A stretch of DNA of 64,000 nt from JANMAT01 sp031359995 (GCA_031359995.1 JANMAT010000038.1:11338-75337); one strand, 5' to 3'. Counted from the first letter of the stretch, positions 49,742 to 63,047 are shown. Notes: generated from the letters alone by a model not told the origin. Program-made: numbers and translations.

Positions 49742-49921
49742 ACACACACTCGAAGTGTGCTTCCAGTGTGTGTGGTCCCGACCACACACTCACCGTTGGT
49801 GCAAGTGTGTGAGTTATCTGGGATCCCGGATAAACCACATCATCTGGTACGCGCGCTCATCCGGGGTGGGGCGGTCGCGCCCGTCTCTACGAAGGCGAGT
49901 CCGTCTTCGGGTCCCGGATAA
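49742..49921. repeat. Cluster of CACACT/AGTGTG inverted repeats and a duplicated TCCCGGATAA
   Basis: Upstream of vapB there are at least five ACACACT or AGTGTGT half-sites between 49742 and 49812, including a near-perfect palindrome GTGTGTGGTC-CC-GACCACACAC at 49768-49789. Further on, TCCCGGATAA occurs at 49824-49833 and again at 49912-49921. Such clustered repeats suit a multi-site operator (VapBC autoregulation) or an excisionase/replication-protein array. No gene overlaps the region. Confidence 0.55.
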
Positions 49922-50227
49922 TCAAGGCGGCGCCGGAGATCAGCACCTCGCATTTGGCGACCCGCGCACGTCGGGCGCGTCCGCGACAGTCCTGCTCAGT
50001 ACCACGGCACTCGCCAGCGGCTGGTCGGGCACCGTGGACTCAACGCCGGCGCCGGCTTCCTCGACCCAGCTGGTCATCCGGGGCCCGCCTTCGCCGATCT
50101 ACGCGCTGACGGGCAGCGCAGCGACGCCTCCCGGATAGCCCCGCGCCCCGGATGATGTGGACCGTCGGCTTTGTTGATGCGGGACTCGCCGGAAGGGCCC
50201 CGGCTCGCACCCAGCCGTGAGGCCACC
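49922..50227. other. Region without a supported gene
   Basis: About 300 bp between the repeat cluster and the membrane-protein gene. A stretch reading ATVLLSTTALASGW then STPAPASSTQLVIRG is protein-like but has no start or partner, and may be debris. Nothing else recognised. Confidence 0.35.
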
Positions 50228-50740
50228 ATGCATGATTGCTCCGCGCAGACGGCCGCCGACGACACCGCTGGTCCGCTTGTGCTCACCGCGTCACGCTCGA
50301 AGTGGTCGAGAGTCCTTGCGATGTCACTCGGGTTCGTCGCCATGGGCGTGGTAACAGCCATCGGCGAACCCACGCCATTTGGCTGGGTGGTCGTCGCCTT
50401 CTTCGGGTCGAGTGCTGTGATCTCCGCTGGGCAGCTCCTCTACCCGAGCAAGCTGGTCCTGGACGCGACCACGGTGACGGTGTCCGGCTTCGGACGAGGG
50501 TTCTCGCGCGATCTCGCTTCGTGCAGTTCCTTTGAGGTCTGGCGAAACCCTGTCGCCCGCCAGGAGCTCGTCGTGTTCAGTCATCCTCTCGACGTCGAGC
50601 GCCGAGGCGGCAGGGCCAGCACGCGGCTGTCCGGACACTCATCGGCGCTGCCTGACACGTACGGGCTCCCGGCCGCGGCCCTCGCCGCGCAGCTGAACCG
50701 TGCGAGGCCGGCCGCTCTGGCCCGAGGTGCTCGGCCTTGA
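50228..50740 (+). CDS. Small membrane protein, STM3941-like
   Basis: 170 residues from the ATG at 50228 (MHDCSAQTAADD). A basic SRSKWSRVLAM stretch precedes two hydrophobic segments (SLGFVAMGVVTAIG and FGWVVVAFFGSSAVISAGQLL). A beta-rich PH-like domain follows, LVLDATTVTVSGFGRGFSRDLASCSSFEVWRN. The layout matches STM3941-type proteins of unknown function. Cargo of the tRNA-Asn element. Confidence 0.55.
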   Translation: MHDCSAQTAADDTAGPLVLTASRSKWSRVLAMSLGFVAMGVVTAIGEPTPFGWVVVAFFGSSAVISAGQLLYPSKLVLDATTVTVSGFGRGFSRDLASCSSFEVWRNPVARQELVVFSHPLDVERRGGRASTRLSGHSSALPDTYGLPAAALAAQLNRARPAALARGARP

Positions 50741-50815
50741 CCGACCGGTTGTACGGCGAAGACCTCGCGGTTACCCGACCCGTCCGTTCACCGCTTGGTG
50801 ATTTCTGTGAGTGTG

Positions 50816-51052
50816 CTACTCGGCCCGCGACGCGTTGCCTCCGTCGGCCACGCCATCGGTCGGCGACAGGTCTCGGTCGTCGAGCGAATTCATGACCTGA
50901 ACGGCGAACTCACGCAGACGATCGTTTGCCTCTCGAACGTGAGGTGGGAGCGCAGCGTCGACCATCGTCTTGCCATCGGGCAGGGAGACGCCGATCGTTC
51001 GGAGCGCCCTGATCGCCTTGATCGGCGGCGCGCCGGCTGCGATCAACGCCAC
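50816..51052 (-). CDS. Hypothetical protein, 78 aa
   Basis: Starts MALIAAGAPPIKAIRALRTIGVSLPDGK and ends with a Glu/Asp-rich helix. The IKAIRALRTIGVSLPDGKTMVD stretch resembles the C-terminal fold of ribosomal L7/L12-like domains, which recurs in small phage and element proteins. The start is not certain. Convergent with the membrane-protein gene. Role unknown. Confidence 0.4.
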   Translation of the reverse strand: MALIAAGAPPIKAIRALRTIGVSLPDGKTMVDAALPPHVREANDRLREFAVQVMNSLDDRDLSPTDGVADGGNASRAE

Positions 51053-51060
51053 GGCGATCG

Positions 51061-51081
51061 CCTCGGGCGCCTAGCCCGAGG
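51061..51081. terminator. Hairpin upstream of small ORF / before integrase region
   Basis: CCTCGGGC at 51061-51068 and GCCCGAGG at 51074-51081 form an 8-bp perfect stem with a 5-nt loop. Lies immediately 5' of the 50816-51052 ORF. No U tract; could be a terminator or a structured leader. The remaining ~250 bp before the integrase holds no gene I can support. Confidence 0.3.
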
Positions 51082-51333
51082 CGTGCATCTCGGCGACCAG
51101 CGCCTCCCACCGTTCCATCGCGTTGTTCTACCAGCGGGTGCGAGCCGCCGGCCGCGCCATTGACTCCAACGACATCGCGGACGAAACGGCACTCGTTGGA
51201 ATGGAACGGCACCGGACGGACAGCGGGCGTGCGGCCGACGGAACCCCGTGACACCGCAGGTCTACGGTGCGCGCATCCGACTCGTGGCGACCGTTCGTCG
51301 GGCGGCCGGCGCGACCAGACGAAGGGTGCGGGC

Positions 51334-52470
51334 ATGGCAGCCGGAGGCAGCATACGCAAGGACCCCGAGCGCGGCACGTGGAGCTTCACCATCGATGTGC
51401 CCGGCGTCAGCGGTAACCGTCGGCAGATCAAGCGCCGCGGCTTCCCCACGAAGAAGGCGGCGAACGCCGCGATGGTCGAGGTTCTCGGCGAAGTGCGCCA
51501 GGGCGTGTTCGTCGCCCCGAGTCGTCTCACGACCGGCGCGTACCTCCGGTCGTGGCTCGACCAGCTGCCGTCCACCGGCCGGCGTCCGACCACGGTCGCC
51601 GGCTACCGCGGCCTCGTCGAGCGCCACGCATTGCCGGTGATCGGCGCGGTGCGGCTCGGTGAGCTCGGCCCGCTGCACATCGACGCCATCTACCGGGCCA
51701 TGCACGCCGCCGGGCTCTCGGCCCGCACCATCCGCTTCCTGCACGCCGTGCTCGGCCGGGCGTTCGCCGACGCCGAGCGCAAGGGCCTCATCGCCCGCAA
51801 CCCGGTGCGGGGCTCCACACCGCCCAGCGCGGCATCGGCCAGGGCGCCCGAGCAGACCGTGTGGACACCCGACGAGCTCCGCCGCTTCCTCACCGCCACC
51901 GCCGACCACCACCACGGCACGCTCTTCCGGCTTGCCGCCCTCACGGGCCTCCGCCGTGGCGAGGTGCTGGGTCTGGCCCGGGACGCCCTTGACCTCGACG
52001 TCGGCCGTCTCGTGGTCCGCCAGGCCCTCGTGGAGGTGAAGGGCGAACTGGTCACCTCCGAGCCCAAGACCGCCAGGTCTCGGCGCACCGTCGACCTCGA
52101 CGCCGGCACCGTGGCTGCCCTCCGGGCCCACCGGGCCGAGCAGCACCGCATTCGGCTCCTGGCCGGCCCGGGCTGGGCGGCGTGCGGACTCGTGTTCGTG
52201 TCGCCCGACGGCACGCCCTACAAGGCCGAGAGCATCTCCCAGGCCTTCGAGCGGGCCGTGCGCCGCACCGACCTCCCCCGCATCCGGTTCCACGACCTGC
52301 GCCACACCCACGCCACGCACCTGCTCGCCTCCGGCGCCAACGCCCGCCTGGTGTCCGAGCGGCTCGGCCATTCGTCGGTCGCCTTCACGCTCGACACCTA
52401 CGGGCACGTGCTCCCGGGCCAGCAGGCGTCGGCCGTGGCGGCCGTGGCCGCACTCGTGGAAAACCCGTGA
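51334..52470 (+). CDS. Tyrosine recombinase (phage-type integrase)
   Basis: 378 residues from the ATG at 51334 (MAAGGSIRKDPERG). An AP2-like N-terminal arm-binding part (GTWSFTIDVPGVSGNRRQIKRRGFPTKKAANAAM) is followed by a SAM-like core-binding domain and the catalytic domain. Catalytic residues are visible: Arg in LTGLRRGEVLGL (~209), Lys in SEPKTARSRRT, HDLRHTHATHLL (His-x-x-Arg, ~319), LGHSS (His ~341) and the nucleophile Tyr in TLDTYGHVLP (~351). Lies 14 bp from the right att repeat at tRNA-Asn, whose 3' end it presumably targets. Confidence 0.93.
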   Translation: MAAGGSIRKDPERGTWSFTIDVPGVSGNRRQIKRRGFPTKKAANAAMVEVLGEVRQGVFVAPSRLTTGAYLRSWLDQLPSTGRRPTTVAGYRGLVERHALPVIGAVRLGELGPLHIDAIYRAMHAAGLSARTIRFLHAVLGRAFADAERKGLIARNPVRGSTPPSAASARAPEQTVWTPDELRRFLTATADHHHGTLFRLAALTGLRRGEVLGLARDALDLDVGRLVVRQALVEVKGELVTSEPKTARSRRTVDLDAGTVAALRAHRAEQHRIRLLAGPGWAACGLVFVSPDGTPYKAESISQAFERAVRRTDLPRIRFHDLRHTHATHLLASGANARLVSERLGHSSVAFTLDTYGHVLPGQQASAVAAVAALVENP

Positions 52471-52484
52471 CCAAAACGTGACCA

Positions 52485-52588
52485 CGGGCCGGCCGCTCGG
52501 TGGCGACCGGCCCGTGGACCGTGCATCAGCCCTGGTGGGGCCGGCTCCGGGAGCAGGGCTCGAACCTGCGACCCGCTGATTAACAGTC
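52485..52588. repeat. Right att repeat (104 bp) of tRNA-Asn element
   Basis: Identical to 48828-48931. Includes the 3' portion of the intact tRNA-Asn gene through the anticodon, plus 60 bp beyond its 3' end. Crossover between the two copies would excise a circle of 3,657 bp and leave tRNA-Asn intact. Confidence 0.85.
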
Positions 52589-52617
52589 AGCTGCTCTGCC
52601 AGCTGAGCTATCCCGGA
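52545..52617 (-). tRNA. tRNA-Asn (GTT)
   Basis: Read on the minus strand: TCCGGGATAGCTCAG at the start, anticodon loop CTGTTAA with GTT (plus-strand AAC at 52582-52584), and T-arm GCAGG-TTCGAGC-CCTGC. The acceptor stem TCCGGGA/TCCCGGA is perfect with discriminator G; CCA is not encoded. Intact copy, restored after integration of the adjacent element. Confidence 0.93.
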
Positions 52618-52737
52618 AAGCGACGACACACTATCGGCACCGACCGGTCGCTCGCTACCGCGATCGCCCGCGAAACCACGGAACGGATGCGCCGGTGCGT
52701 GTGACCGGTCGCCCCACCCTCAACATACGGTCAGGAG

Positions 52738-54795
52738 GTGACGCGGGCGGACGCCGAACCCACCACCCCGAGTGGCTTCCTGGCGCGCCTGATCGACTGC
52801 GTGGCCGACGCCATCGTGGTGCTCGACGCGGACCTCGAGCTCTGCTACGCCAACGCCGCCACCCGCGCCATCATGACCGGCCTCACCGACGGCACGATGT
52901 CGGCGTCGGTGATCGACTACGTCCACCCCGACGACGTCGAGCGGGTCGCCACCGTGTTCGCCGAGTTCGTCGAGCAGCGCGGCACCACCCGCGTCATCAC
53001 CTTGCGGGTGAAGGCGGCCACCGGCTGGCAACTGGTCGAGGTGAACGCCACCAACCTGCTGGCCGACCCCGACGTCAACGGCGTGGTCCTGTGCTTTCGC
53101 GACCTGTCGAGCGAGGACGCCTTCCGCCATCAGTCCGAGGTCCTCATGTCGGCGGTGGAGGCGGCCACCGACGTCATCGTGATCCTCGCCCCCGACGGCA
53201 CGGTCCTGCACACCAACCGGGCCGCCCTGCGCCTCTTCGGCGACCACGAACCCAGCAGCATCGAAGACATCGAGCCCACCGCCGCCCGCATGCTCATCCG
53301 CGATGTCGGCCTGCCCATGGCCCGACGCACCGGCTCCTGGATGGGCGAGACCACGCTCACCGGCGACGGCGGTGACCTGCCCCTCGACGTGTCGCTCGTG
53401 ATCACCGCCCAACGCGACGAACGCCACCAGGTGCGGGCCCTGTCGCTCATCGCCCGCGACATGACCGAGCACAAGCTGATCGAGGCCACGCTGCGCCGCC
53501 AGGCCCGCGTCGACACCCTCACCAGCCTGCTCAACCGGGGCGGGCTCATGGAGGAGCTGGGCGCCATGATCGGGCGCTGCACCGATCACGACAAGGTCGG
53601 CGCCCTCTTCATCGACCTCGACCACTTCAAGATCGCCAACGACAGCCTCGGCCACACCCACGGCGACGAACTGCTGCGCCAGGTGGCCCACCGCCTGCAC
53701 GTGGCCACCTCGCCCAGCGTGCTGGCCCGCTACGGCGGCGACGAGTTCGTGGCCCTCGTGCCGCGCGTGCACCGCGTCGGCGAGATCGCCGCCGTCGCCG
53801 AGCGGCTGTGCATGGCGCTGGCCGAGCCGTTCGCCGTGGCCGGCAACGCCGTGCACCTGTCGTGCTCCATCGGCGTGGCCATCGCCCAGCGCAGCAGCCT
53901 GCCCGACGACGTGCTGCGCGCCGCCGACCTGGCCATGTACCGGGCCAAGGAGCGGGGCCGCAACCGCTGGGAGCTGTTCGACCCCAGCCTGCACGAGGCG
54001 GCCAACCGGCGCCTGCAGCTCCAGACCGAGCTGCACCGGGCCGTGTCCGAAGGCGAGCTCAGCCTCTGCTACCAGCCCATCGTGACCCTCGACGACCACC
54101 ACCTGGTGGGCTTCGAGGCGCTCGTGCGCTGGGCCCACCCCGGCGGGCGCCTGCTGTTCCCCGACGAGTTCCTCGACGTCGCCCGGCACGCCCAGCTGAT
54201 GCAGGTCATCGACGAGTGGGTCCTGACCGAGGCCTGCCGGCAGCTGGCCTCGTGGCAGCGCGTCTACGCCCGCGCCGCCGAGCTGACGATGGCCGTGAAC
54301 CTGTCGTCGGAGCAGCTGGCCCGCCCCGACCTGCTGGGGCTCATCACCGACCAGCTCGGGCTCAACGGCCTGCGGCCCGAGCGGCTGTTCCTGGAGATCA
54401 CCGAGCACCAGTTGCTCGACGGTCTCGACACCACCGCCCGCCGTCTCGACGACCTCCGCCAGCTCGGGGTGCGCATCGCCATCGACGACTTCGGCACCGA
54501 CCACTCCTCGCTCAGCTACCTCAGCCGGCTGCACATCGACATGCTGAAGATGGACCGCACCTTCCTCTCCAACGCCAGCACACCGGCAGGTGCCACCGTG
54601 GTGCGCGCCGTCGCCGCGCTGGCCCGTGAGCTCGGCATCACCTGCGTGGCCGAGGGCGTGGAGACCTTCCCCCAGGTCGAACTGCTGCGCGCCGTCGGCG
54701 TGGAGCGGGCCCAGGGCTTCTGGTTCTGGGCCGCGTTGGAGCCCACCGAAGCGGCCCGTCTGCTCGGCGACGCCCTCATGGCCGACTCGGCCTGA
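52738..54795 (+). CDS. PAS-PAS-GGDEF-EAL cyclic-di-GMP signalling protein
   Basis: 685 residues from a GTG. Two PAS-like sensor domains (~10-130, IDCVADAIVVLDADLELCYANA; ~135-250, VEAATDVIVILAPDGTVLHTN) come before a GGDEF domain with intact RYGGDEFVALV near 335. The EAL domain with VGFEALVRWAHPGG near 460 and IDDFGTDHSSLSYL near 585 follows. Both catalytic signatures are intact, so diguanylate cyclase and phosphodiesterase activity are both possible; in the EAL loop GTGYSS is GTDHSS. No membrane segment, so cytoplasmic. Begins about 120 bp after tRNA-Asn; stands alone. Confidence 0.92.
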   Translation: MTRADAEPTTPSGFLARLIDCVADAIVVLDADLELCYANAATRAIMTGLTDGTMSASVIDYVHPDDVERVATVFAEFVEQRGTTRVITLRVKAATGWQLVEVNATNLLADPDVNGVVLCFRDLSSEDAFRHQSEVLMSAVEAATDVIVILAPDGTVLHTNRAALRLFGDHEPSSIEDIEPTAARMLIRDVGLPMARRTGSWMGETTLTGDGGDLPLDVSLVITAQRDERHQVRALSLIARDMTEHKLIEATLRRQARVDTLTSLLNRGGLMEELGAMIGRCTDHDKVGALFIDLDHFKIANDSLGHTHGDELLRQVAHRLHVATSPSVLARYGGDEFVALVPRVHRVGEIAAVAERLCMALAEPFAVAGNAVHLSCSIGVAIAQRSSLPDDVLRAADLAMYRAKERGRNRWELFDPSLHEAANRRLQLQTELHRAVSEGELSLCYQPIVTLDDHHLVGFEALVRWAHPGGRLLFPDEFLDVARHAQLMQVIDEWVLTEACRQLASWQRVYARAAELTMAVNLSSEQLARPDLLGLITDQLGLNGLRPERLFLEITEHQLLDGLDTTARRLDDLRQLGVRIAIDDFGTDHSSLSYLSRLHIDMLKMDRTFLSNASTPAGATVVRAVAALARELGITCVAEGVETFPQVELLRAVGVERAQGFWFWAALEPTEAARLLGDALMADSA

Positions 54796-54819
54796 CTCCC
54801 TCGCCTGGGTGTCCGGGAC

Positions 54820-56111
<1,292 letters not shown>

Positions 56112-56115
<4 letters not shown>

Positions 56116-57854
56116 CCTCGCTCCTCGCTCCGTCGAAGTAGCCAAGTTAGCAACCAATCGGCCGATTCCGACCCCCGCTGAGGATCATCGAGCATCTCTG
56201 CCCGTCTCTTGGCCTCACCCAGTTCGGCGGCATCGGCCAGGTCAGCGTCCTTGCGGATGTCGGAGATCATCCGCCGAGTGGCGGCATTGATCAGGTTGTG
56301 GGCCTCGGCCACCGGATCGGCCTCGATGTCTTTCACCGCGATCTCCTCGAGCAGCTCACGCGCCTCGGGATCGGCGACCTCGATCGCCTTGTTCACGTCG
56401 CCGGTCTCGGCCAGGGCGCGGAACGCGGCCAGGTTCACCGGATCGGTGAACAGCGGTTCCACCAGCAGCTCGGCGATCTCGTTCCAGCGGTGGGCCAGGC
56501 ACGCCAACGCCACGACCTCGGCGTTCTCCTTGCGCTGCATCGCCGGGCGCGCCGCTTCGACCCGCACGGTGCTCGTGCGGCGCTGCGCCATCTTCACGAG
56601 CTGGGCCACCGGCAGCCCGCAATGGGCCGCCACCTCGCCGGCGTAGATGGTGCGCACGTTCGGGTTCGGGTGCTCGTTCACCACCGCCATGGCCTGCTCG
56701 GCCACCCGGGCCCGGCTCTCGGGCGTGGTGACCGGGGTGGCGCGCAGGATGCGCTGGAGGCGGAACCCGAGGAAGGGCAGGGCGTGCTCCACCGCGCTGC
56801 GCAGGCCCGCTGGGTCGGTGCGGGCCATGTCGGCCGGATCGGCGCCGCGCGGGAGCTGCAGCACGCTGACCGACATCTGGTACTTCGCCTCCCACTCGTA
56901 GAAGCGGTCGGCGGCGGCCTGGCCGGCGGCATCGGCGTCGAAGGCCAGCACCACGCGCTTGGCGAAACGGGTCAGCAGCCGCACGTGCTCCTCGGTGAGG
57001 GCGGTGCCGCACGTGGCCACGGCCCGCGGGACCCCGGCCCGATGGAAGCCGATCACGTCGGTGTAGCCCTCGCACACGACCACCTGGTCGGCCGCCACCA
57101 CGTCGCTCTTGGCCCAGTTCAGACCGTAGAGCGTCTTCGACTTGGCGTAGATGGGCGTCTCGGGCGAGTTCTTGTACTTCGCCGGATCGGGTGACCCCGG
57201 CAGGATGCGCCCGCCGAAGGCCACCGGTTCCGACGACTCGCTCAGGATGGGGAACAGGACACGATTGCGGAACGCGTCGATCAGCGTCTGGCGTTTCGAC
57301 AAGTGGGCCAGACCCGTTTCACGCAGGTCGGCGGCGGGGATGCCGGCGTGGCGCACGAGCTCGTCCCACGCGTCGGGCGCCCACCCGATGCGGAACTGAC
57401 GCACCGTGTCGCCGTCGATGCCCCGGCTGCGCAGGTACCGGCGGGCCGGGCCCGCGTCGGGGGCGGTGAGCAGCCGCTCGTGGTACCAGGCGACGGCGCG
57501 CTCCATGGACTCCACGAGGCGCTTGCGGTGCGACCGCTCCCGCCCCTGGCCTTCGGTGGTGTAGCGCAGCTGGATGCCGGCCTTGGCCGCCAGGAACTCG
57601 ACCGCATCGGCGAAGTCGAGGTGCTGGGTCTCCCGCACGAACGTGAAGGCGTCACCGCTGGCCCCGCAGCCGAAGCACTTGTAGCGCCCCGTCTCCTCCC
57701 GCACGTTGAACGAGCCCGACTTCTCGGCGTGGAAGGGGCACAGCCCGACCCGGTTGCGCCCCACCCTGCGCAGCTGGCCGATCTGGGACTCGACGACGTC
57801 CACGATGGACACGGCCGAGCGGACCCGCTCGATGTCCTCGTCCACGATCCCCAT
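56112..57854 (-). CDS. dnaG: DNA primase
   Basis: 580 residues. The N-terminal CHC2 zinc domain (VGLCPFHAEKSGSFNV, KCFGCGASGDAF) is followed by the catalytic core and TOPRIM domain (VVCEGYTDVIGFHRAGVPRAVATCGTALTEEHVRLL, VLAFDADAAGQAAADRFYEW). The C-terminal DnaB-interaction part ends in an ADxAELGEAKRRAEML helix. Synthesises RNA primers for the lagging strand. Followed by rpoD on the same strand with a 4-bp overlap. Confidence 0.94.
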
Positions 57855-57893
57855 GCCCGGCAGGCTACCGGCGGGGCGCGCGCGAGTTCGGGC

Positions 57894-58904
57894 CTACGCC
57901 TCGCCCGGCGGCGGACCCGCGTCGGCCGGCTCGACCAGGCCGAGCCCCGCGGAGCGTCGGTCGGCCCGCACAGACGCCAGCACCGACACCACCAGGACCA
58001 CGACGATGAACCCGAGCGAGGCCGCGGTGGAGAGGTGCACCCAGTGGCCCACGATCATCTTCAGGCCGACGAAGGCCAGGATGGCGGCCAGCCCGTGCTG
58101 CAGGTAGGCGAAGCGGGCGTGGAGGTCGGCCAGCAGGAAGTACAGGGCCCGCAGCCCCAGGATGGCGAACGCGTTCGAGGTGAGCACGATGAACTGCTCG
58201 CGGCTCACACCGAGCACGGCCGGCACCGAGTCGACGGCGAACAGCACGTCGGTGGTCTCCACCAGCACCAGCACCGCGAACAGCGGGGTGGCCAGCCGCC
58301 GCCCGGAGACGTGGGTGAACAGCCGCTGCCCGTCGTAGTCGTTGCTGGACGGCACCACCCTGCGCACGAGGCGCAGGAACGGGTTCTGCTCGGGGTCGAG
58401 CTCGTCGTCGTCGTCCTGGCGCAGCAGCTTCCACGCCGTGTAGAGCAGGAACACGCCGAACAGCACGAGCAGCCACTCGAACCGCTCCACGAGGGCGATG
58501 CCGGCGAAGATGAAGACGGCGCGCAGCAGCACCGCGCCGAAGATGCCCCAGAACAGCACGCGGTGCTGGTACGCCCGAGGCACGGCGAAGAACGCCATGA
58601 TCAACGCCCACACGAAGACGTTGTCGATGCTGAGCGCCAGCTCGATCAGGTAGCCCGAGTAGTACTCGCCCGCCGCGCTGTGGCCGAAACCGGCCAGCAC
58701 CACGAGCCCGAAGCCGAGGCCCACCGTCATCCACGACAGCGTCTCCACCGCGGCACGGCGCAACGACGGCACGTGAGCCTCGCGGTGCAGCACCACGATG
58801 TCGAGCAGCAGCAGCAGCACCACGAACGCGCCGGTGGCGACCCAGGCCCACCAGGGCACCGAGAGGCTGACGAACTGGTTGCGGGTCGATTCGGCGAGGA
58901 GCAC
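57894..58904 (-). CDS. TerC-family membrane protein
   Basis: 336 residues from a GTG at 58904. Seven or more membrane segments; TerC motifs ELALSIDNVFVWALIMAFFAVP near 90-111 and LVETTDVLFAVDSVPAVLGVSREQFIVLTSN near 215 contain the conserved acidic residues (IDN and DSVPA) that fit metal transport. TerC/Alx proteins are implicated in manganese export and metal supply to exported enzymes. It follows AIM24 on the same strand by 17 bp. The frame remains open upstream through AIM24 as a shadow. Confidence 0.9.
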   Translation of the reverse strand: MLLAESTRNQFVSLSVPWWAWVATGAFVVLLLLLDIVVLHREAHVPSLRRAAVETLSWMTVGLGFGLVVLAGFGHSAAGEYYSGYLIELALSIDNVFVWALIMAFFAVPRAYQHRVLFWGIFGAVLLRAVFIFAGIALVERFEWLLVLFGVFLLYTAWKLLRQDDDDELDPEQNPFLRLVRRVVPSSNDYDGQRLFTHVSGRRLATPLFAVLVLVETTDVLFAVDSVPAVLGVSREQFIVLTSNAFAILGLRALYFLLADLHARFAYLQHGLAAILAFVGLKMIVGHWVHLSTAASLGFIVVVLVVSVLASVRADRRSAGLGLVEPADAGPPPGEA

Positions 58905-58921
58905 GGGGCGGCGCGAGCCGG

Positions 58922-59653
58922 TCAGTCGCGGCCGAGGAGGCCGCCGAGGGCGCCGCCCACGCCGCTGCCGCTGGAGTTGCCGGTGCCGACGAACGACTGG
59001 ATCCAGCCCATCAGCTCGGTGGGGTTGCGGGTCTGCGACAGAACCTTGCCCGGACCGGTGAAATCGAACACCAGGCCCTCGCCCGACTTGAACGTCTGCA
59101 CGAACCCACCGGTGACCTTGCGCAGCGACATCTGCACGGTGTCCTCGTAGGCGACCATGTGCCCGGTGTCGAGCGTGATCGTCTGCCCCGCTTCCAGGTT
59201 CCAGGTCTCCAGCGCGCCGTAGCACGCGACGACCACGGGCCCCTGGCCGGAGGCCCGCATGATGAAGCCGCCCTCGGAGCCGAACATGTTCTTGAAGCCG
59301 CCCCACTTGGCGTCGAGCTCCACCGACGACGCCGACGCGAGCCACGAGCCCTTCTGGATGAACAGCGCCCGGCCGGCCGACACCTCGAGCGCCGTGAGGT
59401 CACCGGGCAGGCGCGCCGCCACGTCGACCCAGCCGCCCTGGGCGGGCGCGGTGTAGGTGTTCACGAAGAAGCTCTCTCCGCCGAGGGCGGCGCGCTTGAT
59501 GGACTTCATGAAGCCGCCCTCCATCTTCGATTCGAGGACGACGCCGCCGGACATGGCCATCATGGCGCCGGCCTCGGCACGGACGGGTTCGTTGGCGGCG
59601 AGGGCCAGTCGGGCCACACCGAACGCGGGGGTCTGCCGGGTCGTGATCTGCAT
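58922..59653 (-). CDS. AIM24/TIGR00266-family protein
   Basis: 243 residues. The beta-rich fold is recognisable from AEAGAMMAMSGGVVLESKMEGGFMKSIKRAALGGESFFVNTYTA and from VARLPGDLTALEVSAGRALFIQKGSWLAS. A C-terminal ELMGWIQSFVGTG with a Gly-rich tail ends the protein. AIM24-like proteins are widespread and of uncertain function; eukaryotic AIM24 is mitochondrial. ATG-initiated. Precedes terC. Confidence 0.85.
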   Translation of the reverse strand: MQITTRQTPAFGVARLALAANEPVRAEAGAMMAMSGGVVLESKMEGGFMKSIKRAALGGESFFVNTYTAPAQGGWVDVAARLPGDLTALEVSAGRALFIQKGSWLASASSVELDAKWGGFKNMFGSEGGFIMRASGQGPVVVACYGALETWNLEAGQTITLDTGHMVAYEDTVQMSLRKVTGGFVQTFKSGEGLVFDFTGPGKVLSQTRNPTELMGWIQSFVGTGNSSGSGVGGALGGLLGRD

Positions 59654-59709
59654 GACCTCAGCCTACGAGAGCACCGGCCCGACCGGCGCCCGCTCCGGTG
59701 CGCGACCCG

Positions 59710-62352
<2,643 letters not shown>

Positions 62353-62466
62353 GAGGGACGATCCTACGTCGGTCGGGCCCCCCGGGTTCCAGCGTCCGGG
62401 CCCTTTCGGGCCGGAAATCGCCGCCCCGGCGCCGACGGGCAGCCGCCGGCTGGCAGGGTGGGCACC

Positions 62467-63012
62467 ATGCGCGACGCCTCTCCGGGCTTCTCCCCCGACA
62501 CCTGCTCCGCCTGCCACGTCCTCGACGGGACCGACGGGAACCACGACGGCATCCTGTTCGACGACCCCCGCGCCCTCGTGCGCTCCGAGCGGTCCCTGTG
62601 GCACGTGCTCAAACGGGCCGAGGACCACACCGCCGACCGGGTGACCACCTTCGCCGGGTCGATGCGGTTCGTCTACATCCACGCCGTCTGGTTCGGGGTG
62701 TGGATCGTGCTGAACATCGGCCTGGCCGGCGCGGGATGGGAGTTCGACACGTTCCCGTTCGGACTGCTGACCATGATCGTGAGCCTGGAGGCCATCTTCC
62801 TGGCCACCTTCGTGATGATCAGCCAGAACCGCCAGGCGGCCCGGTCGGACCTGCGCTCGCAGCTCGACTTCGAGTCGAACCTGCGCTCGGAGATCTGGTC
62901 CGTCCACATCGGCCAGGCCCTCGGCATCGACCCGTTGCACGTGGAGTCGGTGGTGTCCGAGGCCATCGCCGCGTCCGAGCGGCGCATGTCGACCGCGGCG
63001 GGCCCGGCGTGA
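62467..63012 (+). CDS. DUF1003-family membrane protein
   Basis: 181 residues from the ATG at 62467. An N-terminal CSACHVLDGTDGNHDG stretch, with a C-x-x-C-H pattern that could bind metal, precedes the DUF1003 core. The core has two membrane segments (FVYIHAVWFGVWIVLNIGLA, TMIVSLEAIFLATFVMISQNRQ) joined by GWEFDTFPFGLL. Ends in a soluble helix. Function unknown. Divergent from ppdK across 114 bp; 35 bp before the epimerase frame. Confidence 0.85.
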   Translation: MRDASPGFSPDTCSACHVLDGTDGNHDGILFDDPRALVRSERSLWHVLKRAEDHTADRVTTFAGSMRFVYIHAVWFGVWIVLNIGLAGAGWEFDTFPFGLLTMIVSLEAIFLATFVMISQNRQAARSDLRSQLDFESNLRSEIWSVHIGQALGIDPLHVESVVSEAIAASERRMSTAAGPA

Positions 63013-63047
63013 CCGCCCGGTGAGCGGAGGCCCCTACGATCTCGCCC

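Larger units (their letters stand above)
48828..52588. mobile_element. Integrative element at tRNA-Asn (3.66 kb)
   Basis: Bounded by perfect 104-bp direct repeats (period 3,657 bp). Right repeat overlaps the intact tRNA-Asn gene and follows the integrase by 14 bp, the usual arrangement of tyrosine-recombinase islands. Cargo: vapBC toxin-antitoxin, a repeat-rich noncoding region, a small membrane protein, and one small ORF. No replication, conjugation or capsid gene is present, so it is a minimal integrase-plus-cargo unit, perhaps mobilised by others. Confidence 0.82.

Noticed and set aside
49742..49830. Possible CRISPR array from the repeated CACACACT units
   Set aside because: Units are short, inverted and irregularly spaced, with no spacers of constant length and no cas genes in the window.
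48963..50138. Plus-strand 391-codon frame across vapBC
   Set aside because: Antisense shadow of vapB and vapC for most of its length; no ribosome site or family.
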